IMG/VR virus record: IMGVR_UViG_3300032242_000488
Coordinates: 103,541 to 167,540 of that record
Length of the DNA: 64,000 nt
Strand: one strand, 5' to 3'
From: a virus
Both the position numbers and the translations under genes were made by a program. Under the pieces are notes generated by a model. It made no database searches and was not told where the DNA came from. It was given only the letters and a program-made list of their open reading frames with translations. This document shows, piece after piece, positions 36,673-46,334 of this stretch. Position 1 is the stretch's first letter, and the number at the start of each line of letters is the position of its first letter.

Positions 36673-39600
36673 TTACGCACTTGTAATGTCATTGTTGTTT
36701 AACGGGATTGATGTTAGTACTGTTCCGTTGGCATTAATTCTTGCCGCAGTAATTTCTGAAATAATTTCAATGTCATCAACTGTAGCTGAACTAATTAATA
36801 GCTCGTCTGCATTTGATGTTATTTCAAATAAACTACCAAAGGCTAAATTTTGTTGTTTTGGTACTATTACTATGTTTACTAGATTAGGGCTTAGTTGACG
36901 AATGATATATGCGGATAGTTCTCCGAAATAAAATGTATCGCCAAATTCCCAATTTTCTAAAGCAAAAAATTCATTAATAGCAGTTATAACTCCAGATTTA
37001 ATGTCATTGTCACTGATAACTACATTAGAATTTTTTACTACTTTAAATGTACCTTGCAAACTTGCGGCGGCATTCTTACCAAATAATGGTTTATATTTTG
37101 CAGGATGATAAACAATCTCATCGCTGATTGATTTTACCTTGTTTATATCTGTACTAAAATTTGTATACAATGCATCGCTACTAGGAGGTAACGGTCTAAC
37201 AGTTACATTTCCTGCTAGCCAACGACGATAGGCAACATCATATGTCTTAGTCAATATAAAAATATCTATTATATTAGTTGCGGCAGGATCTAATCTTGAA
37301 GAATTATCTGCGGCATGGATGTATTGATATTTTAAACTATCACGGCCAAGGAACCCTCGATACTCATTTGTAATTGTAAAACTAGTAGACGATTTATTAA
37401 ACTTTTTAACTAGATTTTCTTTAATAATATACACCAACTGACCGTCATCTAATGTCAAGGGAACTGCATCTTGGCTTAGATAAACTTTGATTAGATTGTT
37501 AAGATTTTCTACATAGTAGAAATCAGTAGATCCGTCTAGAGAAATTTGACGTTGTTGGAATATAAATTTACTTGTAAGATTTACTGACGGAGCAACAATA
37601 TTTTTAAACAATTCTGGATCGTCAACAATACCATCTTCATTACTGTCAAAGAAGCTGATAGAAATCTTTTTAGTGTCAATGTATCCGTCACTGCCTAGAT
37701 ACTCGTCAATAATTTCCCAATCAAAATTTTGATTAAACGCAGTTAATACGTCTGGTTGTGTATTAATACTCATCACAGAAATCTTATCTCGAATTATTTT
37801 TCCGTTTGTCGGGTCATATACTTTAGAAGTACTGTCAAAGAAAAATCTCATTTCTTTGGCGCTTTCAAACACATATCGCAAGCCTCTATAGGTTGCAAGA
37901 TACGCCTCGCCGTCAGTTTCAAATAGCACAATCCAACTTGCATCTAATTGTTGATTACTACTATCACCTGTTTTACCTAGACCAAATGCAGATTTTTTAT
38001 CAATGTTAGAGTCAGTGATAATTTTCCAAACAGTATCAGAACTGTCATATCGTAAAGCAAAATTTTTGTTGGCTGCAATTAGATCAATAATTTTATTTTT
38101 AACACTGGCTTCAAGCGCGGTAACAAATTTAGGCACTGCGGTATCGCATACTGCACCAGTTGGGACAATTTCGTTTAATGTTACCGGTCCTAATCCTGTT
38201 GCTAATATACCGGTATTTTTTGCTGTTCCGTCGCCGACTACTTGTATGACTTTTGTCCAAATGCTGGTCTTAGCACTAACTGGTGCATCCATTGCATCAA
38301 TTAATTTGTTATCTGCCGAAAATAGTTTGCCTGGTGGAGGAACAAATTTTATCATTGATCCTGGAATAATATAGCGTAAATTTGAAAACGTTGATGCTCC
38401 TAGTTTCTTAATGACGTTTGTTTGTACATTATCATTAATATATCCTGTTGATATATTAGTAGCGGAAGTCACTTGCGTAAAAGAAGAAAACGCAACACCA
38501 AGAGAAATAAATGCATAGCTGTCAAGATAAAAATCTTTAACTGTGCGGCTAGCAAGTATTGGCTCAATTTGATTTAGAACTGCATTTTCAATATCAGTTC
38601 TTGTGTTGTAAGAAAATTTAAAACTACCGATAATTGGTTCTTTGTATAATATTCCATCAGTGCCAAACAGGTTAGTATTACTGTACTTGCCGGTGGTATC
38701 TTTTAAGTCAAAATAACGACTGATACCAGAACTAACTCTGTTAACTGATTTAACTTTAATAATTTCTTGATTAACGCTCAACGGGAATACATTATAGTCT
38801 TCTCCGGTAATCATACGATTTTGTGTATAGTATGTAGACGGTGCGTTAGTTTTGATGCTGTTACTTGTTTCACTAGCTGAAGCATTTTGTACAGTATAGT
38901 TTAGACCCACTGCCACTGTTAATGTTTCTTGTTTGCCGGATCTATTACTGATATAAGGAATATCAAAAGTTACATTTTTAATATTAGAAGGACTAATTGC
39001 ATATTCAAAGCCGTTGCTAACTCTGTAGTAGACTCTAAAATTACCTTGCGGTAAGTCGCCGAATGTTCCGTCAGCAAAATTTAAACGAACACGATCTCCA
39101 GTTCTTGTAATTACTGAAAATATTTTTCTAACATTTTTAGATAACGAATTGTATATAATGTTGTTGCCTTCGACAGCATCAACTTTTGTCCATTCTTGAG
39201 ATAATAGTCCCGCACTATCTAAACTATACAACCAGATATCTGAATTGTTAATATTAGAACTGTCTAGGTCAACAGTTTCATTAGTGCTCGGTCGTTGAAT
39301 AGAAAATGTTCCTTGATTTAAACTACCCTGACGGAAGTGTACAAAGAAACCTGTGTTAGTACTTGGACTGCCACCGCCATCATCGCGATATAAAAATGCC
39401 AAGTTAGTTCCAGGCATCGGCGGTTCTTCGTAGATGTTTAAGGCATTTTTAATTGCACAAGATACAATTTCAAAATCCATATTTCTACCATCAATGTTCT
39501 TGGTAAATCCATAAATTGGATTATCAGTATTGGTTGCGTTAAATCGATATTGTTGTGTTCTAATGCCTGCTATTGTTCCAGAATCTTGTGGCTTACCAAA

Positions 39601-40107
39601 CTGCCCGGTTGACGGTAACGCGGCATTTAAAACTTTAATAAACTGCTCATGCCAGTTGGTGTTTGCACTATCGTTCCATACAATAGTTTGATTGGCCAGG
39701 CTGCGGCCATTGCTGTCGATAATAGTTTCAGTGGTACGAACTGAACTAAATTTTAATAGACCGTTAGCGGCTTGATTTCTTTTTGGGTTGTAGCTGAGTA
39801 AACGTGCTAGGCGCAGTACACTTTCACGACGATCTGCAAGCTCTAAGAAATTTTCACGAGCATTTAAGTCGAAACGGAAAGCAAGGTTTTGTCCAAGAAA
39901 GGCAATTAAATCAATTAGGGCTAGGTATTCACTAGATTCAATATAGTCGTTGAAATCTTCTGGGTAATTTTCACGGAGATACGTGATCATTGTCCGACGT
40001 AGATTGTCGAAATCATAGCTCTTGAAGTCGGCGTTTTTAAAGCTCTGATATACCTTTTTCCAGTCTTCTGCCGCAATTAATTTGTTTTGTCTATCTATAC
40101 TTGACAT
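36673..40107 (-). CDS. 6: Baseplate wedge protein gp6-like, 1144 aa
   Basis: T4 gp6 forms the inner ring of the baseplate wedges. The N-terminus (WKKVYQSFKNADFKSYDF, FNDYIESSEYLALIDLIAFLGQNLAFRFDLNARENFLE split by short gaps) matches the gp6 family of marine T4-like phages, and the C-terminal end (FYFGELSAYIIRQLSPNLVNI) fits a baseplate J-like protein. At 1144 aa it is much longer than T4 gp6 (660). Its place between gp25 and the giant protein fits the T4 order. A late promoter precedes it. Confidence 0.88.
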   Translation of the reverse strand: MSSIDRQNKLIAAEDWKKVYQSFKNADFKSYDFDNLRRTMITYLRENYPEDFNDYIESSEYLALIDLIAFLGQNLAFRFDLNARENFLELADRRESVLRLARLLSYNPKRNQAANGLLKFSSVRTTETIIDSNGRSLANQTIVWNDSANTNWHEQFIKVLNAALPSTGQFGKPQDSGTIAGIRTQQYRFNATNTDNPIYGFTKNIDGRNMDFEIVSCAIKNALNIYEEPPMPGTNLAFLYRDDGGGSPSTNTGFFVHFRQGSLNQGTFSIQRPSTNETVDLDSSNINNSDIWLYSLDSAGLLSQEWTKVDAVEGNNIIYNSLSKNVRKIFSVITRTGDRVRLNFADGTFGDLPQGNFRVYYRVSNGFEYAISPSNIKNVTFDIPYISNRSGKQETLTVAVGLNYTVQNASASETSNSIKTNAPSTYYTQNRMITGEDYNVFPLSVNQEIIKVKSVNRVSSGISRYFDLKDTTGKYSNTNLFGTDGILYKEPIIGSFKFSYNTRTDIENAVLNQIEPILASRTVKDFYLDSYAFISLGVAFSSFTQVTSATNISTGYINDNVQTNVIKKLGASTFSNLRYIIPGSMIKFVPPPGKLFSADNKLIDAMDAPVSAKTSIWTKVIQVVGDGTAKNTGILATGLGPVTLNEIVPTGAVCDTAVPKFVTALEASVKNKIIDLIAANKNFALRYDSSDTVWKIITDSNIDKKSAFGLGKTGDSSNQQLDASWIVLFETDGEAYLATYRGLRYVFESAKEMRFFFDSTSKVYDPTNGKIIRDKISVMSINTQPDVLTAFNQNFDWEIIDEYLGSDGYIDTKKISISFFDSNEDGIVDDPELFKNIVAPSVNLTSKFIFQQRQISLDGSTDFYYVENLNNLIKVYLSQDAVPLTLDDGQLVYIIKENLVKKFNKSSTSFTITNEYRGFLGRDSLKYQYIHAADNSSRLDPAATNIIDIFILTKTYDVAYRRWLAGNVTVRPLPPSSDALYTNFSTDINKVKSISDEIVYHPAKYKPLFGKNAAASLQGTFKVVKNSNVVISDNDIKSGVITAINEFFALENWEFGDTFYFGELSAYIIRQLSPNLVNIVIVPKQQNLAFGSLFEITSNADELLISSATVDDIEIISEITAARINANGTVLTSIPLNNNDITSA

Positions 40108-40124
40108 ACTCAGCCCTCGATATT

Positions 40125-40132
40125 GTATTTAT
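40125..40132 (-). promoter_or_regulatory. Late promoter element (ATAAATAC) for gp6 and the giant gene
   Basis: Minus strand reads ACGATAAATACAATATCG, 18 bp upstream of the gp6 ATG, in the 49-bp gap after gp25. Confidence 0.75.
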
Positions 40133-40156
40133 CGTATAGATAAAGTGGGCAGTTTA

Positions 40157-40600
40157 TTAACCGAGTAGACTATTGTCTTTGTCAAACTGGAATCTTAGAT
40201 TTTCTGATATATTGTATATCAAATAAGTTAGCTCACACTCTATTTGAATGCCGCTTTCGTATTCGCTTACAATGACATTTTGCACTCTAACACGAGGATC
40301 ATAATTAATAATGGTAGTTACATTTTGCACTATAAGATTTTTAATTTCAGTAGTCAACGGCTCAAACAACATATCCCATATAATAGTTCCAAAGTTTGGA
40401 TTTTCAAGGCGTTCGCCGTATCGAATATGAAAGTGATTGACAATATCTTGTTTGATTAGAGCTAGATCGTAAAGAGCAAAACTGCCTGTTGGGTTTCCTA
40501 CTGTGCTGATTCCTCTGTAGGTTTTACTCAAAGGAGGGGCAGTAGTTTTCCTAACTTCCGGGACAACTGTTCTAGTATAAAGTGATTTTTCTATGCTCAT
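40157..40600 (-). CDS. 25: Baseplate wedge protein gp25-like
   Basis: A gp25/lysozyme-like baseplate wedge component, 147 aa (T4 gp25: 132). Seen: DLALIKQDIVNHFHIRYGER, NPNFGTIIWDMLFEP and NYDPRVRVQNVIV, the standard conserved blocks of the family. The late promoter core ends 4 nt before the ATG, so the transcript should begin at or very near the start codon. No Shine-Dalgarno site is present between them. Confidence 0.92.
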   Translation of the reverse strand: MSIEKSLYTRTVVPEVRKTTAPPLSKTYRGISTVGNPTGSFALYDLALIKQDIVNHFHIRYGERLENPNFGTIIWDMLFEPLTTEIKNLIVQNVTTIINYDPRVRVQNVIVSEYESGIQIECELTYLIYNISENLRFQFDKDNSLLG

Positions 40601-40604
40601 AATA

Positions 40605-40612
40605 GTATTTAT
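40605..40612 (-). promoter_or_regulatory. Late promoter element (ATAAATAC) touching the gp25 start codon
   Basis: Minus strand reads AATAAATACTATTATGA, with the gp25 ATG inside the string. It matches the full T4 late consensus TATAAATACTATT except at the first base. It overlaps the stop codon of the gp5-like gene. Confidence 0.8.
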
Positions 40613-42186
40613 TTGCTAATTTTTCTAAATGTATCTGTTGAAGTAGTATACTTTGTTGGGTCTTGTCCGTGTAGATTCTCGTGTCCATCCCACGGTTCGT
40701 GCATGGGTGTTCTTGCTACCACAATTGCCAATGCGTCTGGTTGTACTGCGTCTGTAATACTAGCGGCTGTGGCAGCTTCGGCTAATGGGCCGTTTAAATT
40801 AATCTTGGCGCCGCTGGTAAGGTTAATATTTGCTCCGCCGTTAATTGATGTAGTTTTCCCTGATGTAAATTTATTTCCGCCTGCAGATAACAATGCAATG
40901 TCTGCACCTGAAGTAATTTTTACATTTGATCCAGTTTGTAGATTAAATGCTCCGCCGATGCCTTCACTGCTAATTCCAGTAACACTGGTATTTCTATTGG
41001 CTCCTATACTTTCATGCTTTGTGCCTACTACAGATATTTTTTGATCTGTGCCAACTATTAAACTATGTGCAGATCCAACTTCAACATTGTGTTTTGCGCC
41101 TGATCGAATGTTAACATTTCTGCCTGCATCCATATTAATATCTTGATCGGCTTTGATGTTTATGTCTTTTTCTGTATGGATACTAACGCTGTCTTGTGCA
41201 TAGATATCTATTTTGCCCATGCTGGTTAATTCTATCCATGTAGTGCCTGCGGCATTGCCAATATAGATTAAATCTTCACTGTTGTGTAATAAGATTTGAT
41301 GCCCTGTACGAGTACGAATACGCACAAGTTCGTTATGTGGAATATCAGGTTGGCCTCCTGACTCTCCGTTTTCTACGCTAACGTAATCAGGTGGCCCTTC
41401 GCTTGCAGGAGTTTTACGTATAAAACTTTCGTCACCGTCGTCCATAACAAATGTTGTACCGCCAAGACGGCTAACAAATGCACTTTGAATTCTACTTTCT
41501 TTCTTACCTATTGATCCTGTTGGAGCATTGGGTTTCCTGTCAACTGGTCCAGGAGTGCTAATACCAAATACTGTGCTTGGTAACTCTCGTCTAGCACTGC
41601 TTGACGTTATTCCCCTAGTATCATCTTTGTTTAGACCCTGTGTTGTTAGTATTTTATGAAACGGATGTACTGGTTTTGGTAACTGTGTAATATCAGATTG
41701 TGCTAATGCTTTGTTGGCTTTTTTGTTATATTCTGCTACAACTTTTCTTTCGTCACTGCCTGCTTCAGTAGTAGTAGAAGTTGCTGCCATTCCGGGAACC
41801 ATGAAGTTTACATATTCGTCAGGAGCACAGCCTATCCAATAGCCTTTTGCCGCATTTCCGTAGGCAAACATGACCATTACGATAGTGCCTACATCAGGGG
41901 GCACCATCCACATGCCATAGGCTTTTTGTGTGTTATTGTAATCGTTAGGTGTATCATTTGTAAAAGCAATACTGGTCTGTCCAGCGAAAGGGCTTAGATA
42001 CCTAACAGTAACCACAGAGCCGCTAATTCCGGGCTCGTCCCTACCAACGTCATTAATCAATTCAACCTGTAACGACCCCATATATTTTGCATCCATGTGG
42101 CTGATCACACGAGCCATGTAAGGGCCCGGATAATCAAAGTACCGTTCTTCTGATCGCGAATCTTCTGGGAGTGTATCGTTTATCAT
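40609..42186 (-). CDS. 5: Baseplate central spike protein gp5-like (VgrG fold, no lysozyme domain)
   Basis: Central tail spike that pierces the outer membrane. An N-terminal OB-fold (MARVISHMDAKYMGSLQVEL, MVPPDVGTIVMVMFAYGNAAKGYWIG) lies within residues 20-120, and a C-terminal needle-like beta-helix (about 320-460) shows short repeats (IDIYAQDSVSIHTEKDINIK, DQDINMDAGRNVNIRSG). The lysozyme domain that T4 gp5 carries between these is not seen. A muralytic-looking domain is instead found at the N-terminus of the adjacent hub protein. It starts 3 bp downstream of that gene. Confidence 0.88.
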   Translation of the reverse strand: MINDTLPEDSRSEERYFDYPGPYMARVISHMDAKYMGSLQVELINDVGRDEPGISGSVVTVRYLSPFAGQTSIAFTNDTPNDYNNTQKAYGMWMVPPDVGTIVMVMFAYGNAAKGYWIGCAPDEYVNFMVPGMAATSTTTEAGSDERKVVAEYNKKANKALAQSDITQLPKPVHPFHKILTTQGLNKDDTRGITSSSARRELPSTVFGISTPGPVDRKPNAPTGSIGKKESRIQSAFVSRLGGTTFVMDDGDESFIRKTPASEGPPDYVSVENGESGGQPDIPHNELVRIRTRTGHQILLHNSEDLIYIGNAAGTTWIELTSMGKIDIYAQDSVSIHTEKDINIKADQDINMDAGRNVNIRSGAKHNVEVGSAHSLIVGTDQKISVVGTKHESIGANRNTSVTGISSEGIGGAFNLQTGSNVKITSGADIALLSAGGNKFTSGKTTSINGGANINLTSGAKINLNGPLAEAATAASITDAVQPDALAIVVARTPMHEPWDGHENLHGQDPTKYTTSTDTFRKISK

Positions 42187-42189
42187 ATA

Positions 42190-45147
42190 TTATGCCGTCT
42201 TTGTTGAATATCCGTCTACGCTAGTATCATTGATCTCTAAATCTTGGCCATCACCTGCTAGCACAGTGTCAACTACTGCGGCTCTTTGCTCTTGATTAGG
42301 ATTCGTCTGTGCGCCACGATCACGTTCTGCTTGGGCGGCGTTGGCTCGCATTGCCGCTCCTAGATCTGCATCTTCTTGATCTGCTGCCGTTAATGATTCA
42401 AGCCCAGGCGGATTTTGATTTGCCCTACGTGCTAGATTTAATACTTGTGTAAATTTGCCTTTTTCAAATTTACTCTTTACAGTAATTACCTTGTATAATC
42501 CGCTAAATGGTATTTCTAATTCAGTTTTAATATCTTTTGGAAAAGTTAAACTGCCGTTAGAGTTTAAATCAACAGGTGTAAAAAAGTTAATTAATATATC
42601 TACTTCACTTGATTGATAATCCATTGCTCCAGTAGCAGTAAGGTTTACTCTACTAGTTGAATTGGTATTGGTGAAATTTCCTATTCCGCTATCTGCTAGA
42701 TAATAGGGATCACCTATAATAGTCATATCTGCTTGAACTTTTTCAGTACCTAAATTTAATACTCGCGCCTGAAATTGTTTTGCTACAAGTGTCTTGTATG
42801 TATCAGCATCGCCGCCGCCATCACTGCTTTTCCATCTGTCAACTTTGGTCAATCCTAACGCTGTTCCAGTTGCTATGTCTCCGCCAGATTTAGCGTTGCC
42901 ATTAATTGACGGTACGTATGGCAAAAGACTGTCAGAAGGTGCGGCTCCTGATTGTCCCAATCGAGACATTAGTGCTTCGCCTGCGGCTGCTCCTAGACCT
43001 TGTGCCAATAACGGAACACCAAAGTTGTTGTTTAATGTTAATTTAAAATCTAATATGTCAACGTTTTTTCCAGTGTAAATGTAATTATATTCTTTAACTG
43101 CTTCGTCAACTAGCTGTTGATATCCTTTGGTTGTAAGATTAGGTGGCGCAAACAACGATTGATGAATTTTATATGGTACTACTCTAAATACCAATAGTTT
43201 AGGATTAACACCAACATTTTCATTTTGTTTAGTTGCAGTTGTTATATAGGCCTGCGTTTCAATTCTAAACCAATCATAAAATCCGTTTTTGGGAGTTTTA
43301 GTTACCGCACCTGTACAGTACTCGCTCATTAACATTACTTCTGTAATTGCATTAACAATACTTGTGCCTTTTCTAAATACAAATTCTTTTTTATTTGTAT
43401 CTACTTGATAAGCGTTGCGTGGAAATTTTTTATTTGGTAATGCGGCTACTGTTATATCTCCTGTAGAATTAGGATCATCGGGTTTTTTAGCATCAAGGCC
43501 ACCTTGAGCCAGCGAGAAATTCATGCTAGCTTTACCTAACACACTAACTTCATTTTCTGCTTGTACTAAGATTTTAGTTTTATCGCTTCGGGTCAATTTA
43601 ACTCGAGATAATACATTGCCACCGCCGGCGGTGCCTTCTTTTATATTAGTTGTTGCGCCTTGATCATTTATTTCTGGCGGTTTAACTTCAGATACTACAT
43701 CGGGAAAGACAATAGCAATTTCGTCTGGCAGGTAGGGTTTCTTTTCATCTGTGTTTGCGGTTTCTAATAGTCTACTGGTCAATAGACGTTCTAGACTACT
43801 TGGGCCACTTTGTAGCATTTCAACTACTGTGGCTCCAGATATTGCAAAATCAGCTTTTAAAAAGTTATAGTTATCGCTTAGTGCTAGTTCATTCCATGCT
43901 TGAGATTTTACTTGATACTTACATCCAGAAGAAGTAATAGTCATATTAATACTATACATTCTAATTGGAAAATATCTAACTGCTACAGTGGATGCCTGAT
44001 TAGTGCCGTCTGTCCCTACAAATTCTAAACTTAATAGATAAGGAGCTTGAGTATAATCTGTGTGACCATTTGCTACTGCGGCTATTTGACAACTTTGTAA
44101 AAACTGACCCATACTGTAAGGTTCAGTTACTTCAAAGTCTAAAGTAACCACATTTGTTCCTTTTGTCGATGACGAAGGAGTAATTTGACTGTACATGTCT
44201 ACATTGTCAATAAAATAGTCAAATTTACCTGCAGGATTGTCGCGTGTTTGATATGCTGTTGATACTCTAGATTCTGAGAAACGTCCGCCACTACTTAAAA
44301 TGATTCTACCAACTAATCCTTTTCTATAACTCTCGTCAGGAAAATTTACAGCATCAGCAGTTAAACTACTTAAGGTAAACAAGTAATTACTTGAAACAAA
44401 TTTTTCTAAAGGATTGGTTATTGGTAGTTTAATTGTTTCTTGAGTGTTAACATTATTTGATGTAAGATCAACTGTAGTTGGCAAATTTGCTACGCTAGTG
44501 GCAGAGATATCTGTTCCTCTATCAATTGCGGCGGCGGCATTTGCGTTGGCTAATCTTTGTGTTTCGGCTGCACTTTGATCTGCCGGAACATTGCCTCCTG
44601 AGGCCGCTGTTGTTGTCGGAACGCCAGTTGCTCCGCTTACTGCCTTCTGTGCGGCAATAAAAGGAGTCTTAGGAGATGTGCCAAAGGCATCAGGTGCGGC
44701 ATCTAATCCGTTTTTAGCCACAGCGCCGGCACCTGATAGGGATGAAGCGGCAAGCCAACCTGCACGTTGTTCTTGGGGAGTGTCGGCTGTAAGCCTGTAT
44801 GTACCTTCTGGAGTTTTTACAGTTTCTAATGTTCTAGCATTGACCGCTGTATATTTTTCATATGCTTTATCTTGTGCGGCAGAGTTATATAAAAATTCTT
44901 GTAGGCTTTTAGGTTGTCCTCCTGCACCAACCCAATTGTTAGGATCATTTAGCGCGGCATTGCCTAATTTACTTGCACCAGGTTTTAATAGTCCCACAGT
45001 TTCTAATGCCTGTGCGCCCATCTGGTATCCGCCAGCGTACCCGTATTGATTTACAACAGTATAATTACCTCTGCTTTCATCGTACAGGCGTTGAGCTCTA
45101 TACTTCTCGTAATTTTCGGGAGTTAGTCCTGCAATCGTTGCGGCCAT
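42190..45147 (-). CDS. Baseplate hub protein with N-terminal transglycosylase/lysozyme-like domain, 985 aa
   Basis: The N-terminus (residues 13-130) resembles a phage muralytic domain: RLYDESRGNYTVVNQYGYAG, then GYQMGAQALE and LNDPNNW. Glu24 in DESRGNY is the likely catalytic acid. The rest looks like a hub or tail-tube-related protein: FSSNYLFTLSSLTADAVN-type opening near 245, VVTLDFEVTEPYSMGQFLQ, and a C-terminal segment (FSGLYKVITVKSKFEKGKFT) typical of hub proteins in the VgrG/gp27 class. Its position upstream of gp5 fits a gp27-like partner. The gp27 assignment is inference. Confidence 0.65.
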   Translation of the reverse strand: MAATIAGLTPENYEKYRAQRLYDESRGNYTVVNQYGYAGGYQMGAQALETVGLLKPGASKLGNAALNDPNNWVGAGGQPKSLQEFLYNSAAQDKAYEKYTAVNARTLETVKTPEGTYRLTADTPQEQRAGWLAASSLSGAGAVAKNGLDAAPDAFGTSPKTPFIAAQKAVSGATGVPTTTAASGGNVPADQSAAETQRLANANAAAAIDRGTDISATSVANLPTTVDLTSNNVNTQETIKLPITNPLEKFVSSNYLFTLSSLTADAVNFPDESYRKGLVGRIILSSGGRFSESRVSTAYQTRDNPAGKFDYFIDNVDMYSQITPSSSTKGTNVVTLDFEVTEPYSMGQFLQSCQIAAVANGHTDYTQAPYLLSLEFVGTDGTNQASTVAVRYFPIRMYSINMTITSSGCKYQVKSQAWNELALSDNYNFLKADFAISGATVVEMLQSGPSSLERLLTSRLLETANTDEKKPYLPDEIAIVFPDVVSEVKPPEINDQGATTNIKEGTAGGGNVLSRVKLTRSDKTKILVQAENEVSVLGKASMNFSLAQGGLDAKKPDDPNSTGDITVAALPNKKFPRNAYQVDTNKKEFVFRKGTSIVNAITEVMLMSEYCTGAVTKTPKNGFYDWFRIETQAYITTATKQNENVGVNPKLLVFRVVPYKIHQSLFAPPNLTTKGYQQLVDEAVKEYNYIYTGKNVDILDFKLTLNNNFGVPLLAQGLGAAAGEALMSRLGQSGAAPSDSLLPYVPSINGNAKSGGDIATGTALGLTKVDRWKSSDGGGDADTYKTLVAKQFQARVLNLGTEKVQADMTIIGDPYYLADSGIGNFTNTNSTSRVNLTATGAMDYQSSEVDILINFFTPVDLNSNGSLTFPKDIKTELEIPFSGLYKVITVKSKFEKGKFTQVLNLARRANQNPPGLESLTAADQEDADLGAAMRANAAQAERDRGAQTNPNQEQRAAVVDTVLAGDGQDLEINDTSVDGYSTKTA

Positions 45148-45148
45148 G

Positions 45149-45445
45149 TTATATTCCTAATACTTTAAACAAACTGGTCTTTTTAGGAATATAGATTAGT
45201 GTACCTACTTTAAAATCAAAAACTGGATCTCTTATAACATTCATGTTGCGTTGTGCAAACACCCACCACAATTTAGGAGTGCCATATAGATCAAATGACA
45301 ATAGATCTGGTCTATAATTATAATGAGGGTCAATAGTATAAGGAATATCGTCTGGTTCTGCACTGACGGGTCTTATATTAAAGTGTCCAAGATATCCGCG
45401 TGATACCGTTGTATCGTGCCAGGGGCTAGTAGTAGTATAGGCCAT
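45149..45445 (-). CDS. 53: Baseplate wedge protein gp53-like (LysM-like fold)
   Basis: A 98-aa protein with the pattern LLSFDLYGTPKLWWVFAQRN, then DPVFDFKVGTLIYIP, which matches gp53 and LysM-type baseplate proteins (lY...WW.f...N...DP..d...G..i.iP). T4 gp53 is longer (196), so this is a short version. It overlaps the upstream gene by 1 nt (TAATG) and is followed directly by the hub gene. Confidence 0.8.
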   Translation of the reverse strand: MAYTTTSPWHDTTVSRGYLGHFNIRPVSAEPDDIPYTIDPHYNYRPDLLSFDLYGTPKLWWVFAQRNMNVIRDPVFDFKVGTLIYIPKKTSLFKVLGI

Positions 45446-46254
45446 TAAATAAATCCTGTTGTTCCGTAACCAAGATACGTGCCATTAACAAATGCATCAA
45501 GAGAAAAATTGCGCTGTTGCTCTCTACTATATATTGGCATTAATTGTATCGTCATTGTACTTTTTACTGGGGCATAACTAGCATTTGTGCCGCCTACTTC
45601 ACAACTGATATAATCAACATCTTTAGGCAAATCCATAGTAAATGATTTAACTACTACTGGCACATTATTAAACACATACGATCCGTATCCGCTTAGTTGT
45701 ACGACCGGAGGAGGTTGGCCCGCATCTGTTGAATCACCGAATGACATTTTAGTAATCGATCGTAGGTAGTGAGTGGCAGCAATCCAGTATGCGGCGTCTA
45801 CACTATTTTCACAATAAAAATCAGCAGTGATAGTGATTTGTTCAACTCTGCTGTGTTCGTAGGCCATAAAAGCATAATTATTATGTGTAGTATCTAGAGA
45901 ATTATATGTTGCCGAATGGGTCACATTAATTTGCGGAGTAAAAGGAAAAACCAAACTGTATCCACTTCTCATCAATGGTAATAGTAATGGACTACTAGTG
46001 TATGCCGGATTGTTTGTTGGTAAAGTTAATTTTACTCGCCAATCTGTTTCATTGCTGGCAAAAGATACTTCTCCAGGAATATGTCCTAAAGGAGCTTCAC
46101 TGGCTCCAAACATCGGGCCTCTAAATGCGTTAACTAGTGCGGCGCCAACTGCAACTGCCCCGGCTGCTGTTGCTAGACCTTTATTGCCTGTTGCGGCGGC
46201 AATGCCTGCAATGCCGGTTGCCGCTGTTGCAAAACTGTTTAAATTATCGGCCAT
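45445..46254 (-). CDS. Baseplate/tail-tube-end protein, 269 aa (gp48- or gp54-like candidate)
   Basis: First gene of the minus-strand tail block. The N-terminus is Ala/Gly-rich and hydrophobic (ATGIAGIAAATGNKGLATAA). The core is typical of a family I recall in marine T4-like phages (SLVFPFTPQINVTHSATYN, AYWIAATHYLRSITKMSFG, PPPVVQLSGYGSYVFNNVPV). Its place before gp53 and its beta-rich character suggest a tail tube cap or baseplate-tube joint protein such as gp48 or gp54, but this is inferred from position. Confidence 0.55.
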   Translation of the reverse strand: MADNLNSFATAATGIAGIAAATGNKGLATAAGAVAVGAALVNAFRGPMFGASEAPLGHIPGEVSFASNETDWRVKLTLPTNNPAYTSSPLLLPLMRSGYSLVFPFTPQINVTHSATYNSLDTTHNNYAFMAYEHSRVEQITITADFYCENSVDAAYWIAATHYLRSITKMSFGDSTDAGQPPPVVQLSGYGSYVFNNVPVVVKSFTMDLPKDVDYISCEVGGTNASYAPVKSTMTIQLMPIYSREQQRNFSLDAFVNGTYLGYGTTGFI

Positions 46255-46275
46255 ATTTGGTAATCTCCATCAGTA

Positions 46276-46283
46276 GTATTTAT
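46276..46283 (-). promoter_or_regulatory. Late promoter element (ATAAATAC) for the minus-strand tail block
   Basis: Minus strand reads CAATAAATACTACTGATGG, 22 bp upstream of the ATG at 46254. It shares one base with the -35 hexamer of the plus-strand gp55 promoter. Confidence 0.75.
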
Positions 46284-46311
46284 TGACTTTATTAACTGCT
46301 GATATTATAAT
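46283..46311 (+). promoter_or_regulatory. Sigma70-like promoter for gp55
   Basis: TTGACT at 46283-46288, 17-bp spacer, TATAAT at 46306-46311. GAGGAG (46318-46323) and ATG 46335 follow. It is divergent from, and touching, the late promoter on the other strand. Confidence 0.8.
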
Positions 46312-46334
46312 GTACATGAGGAGTCATAAGAATA

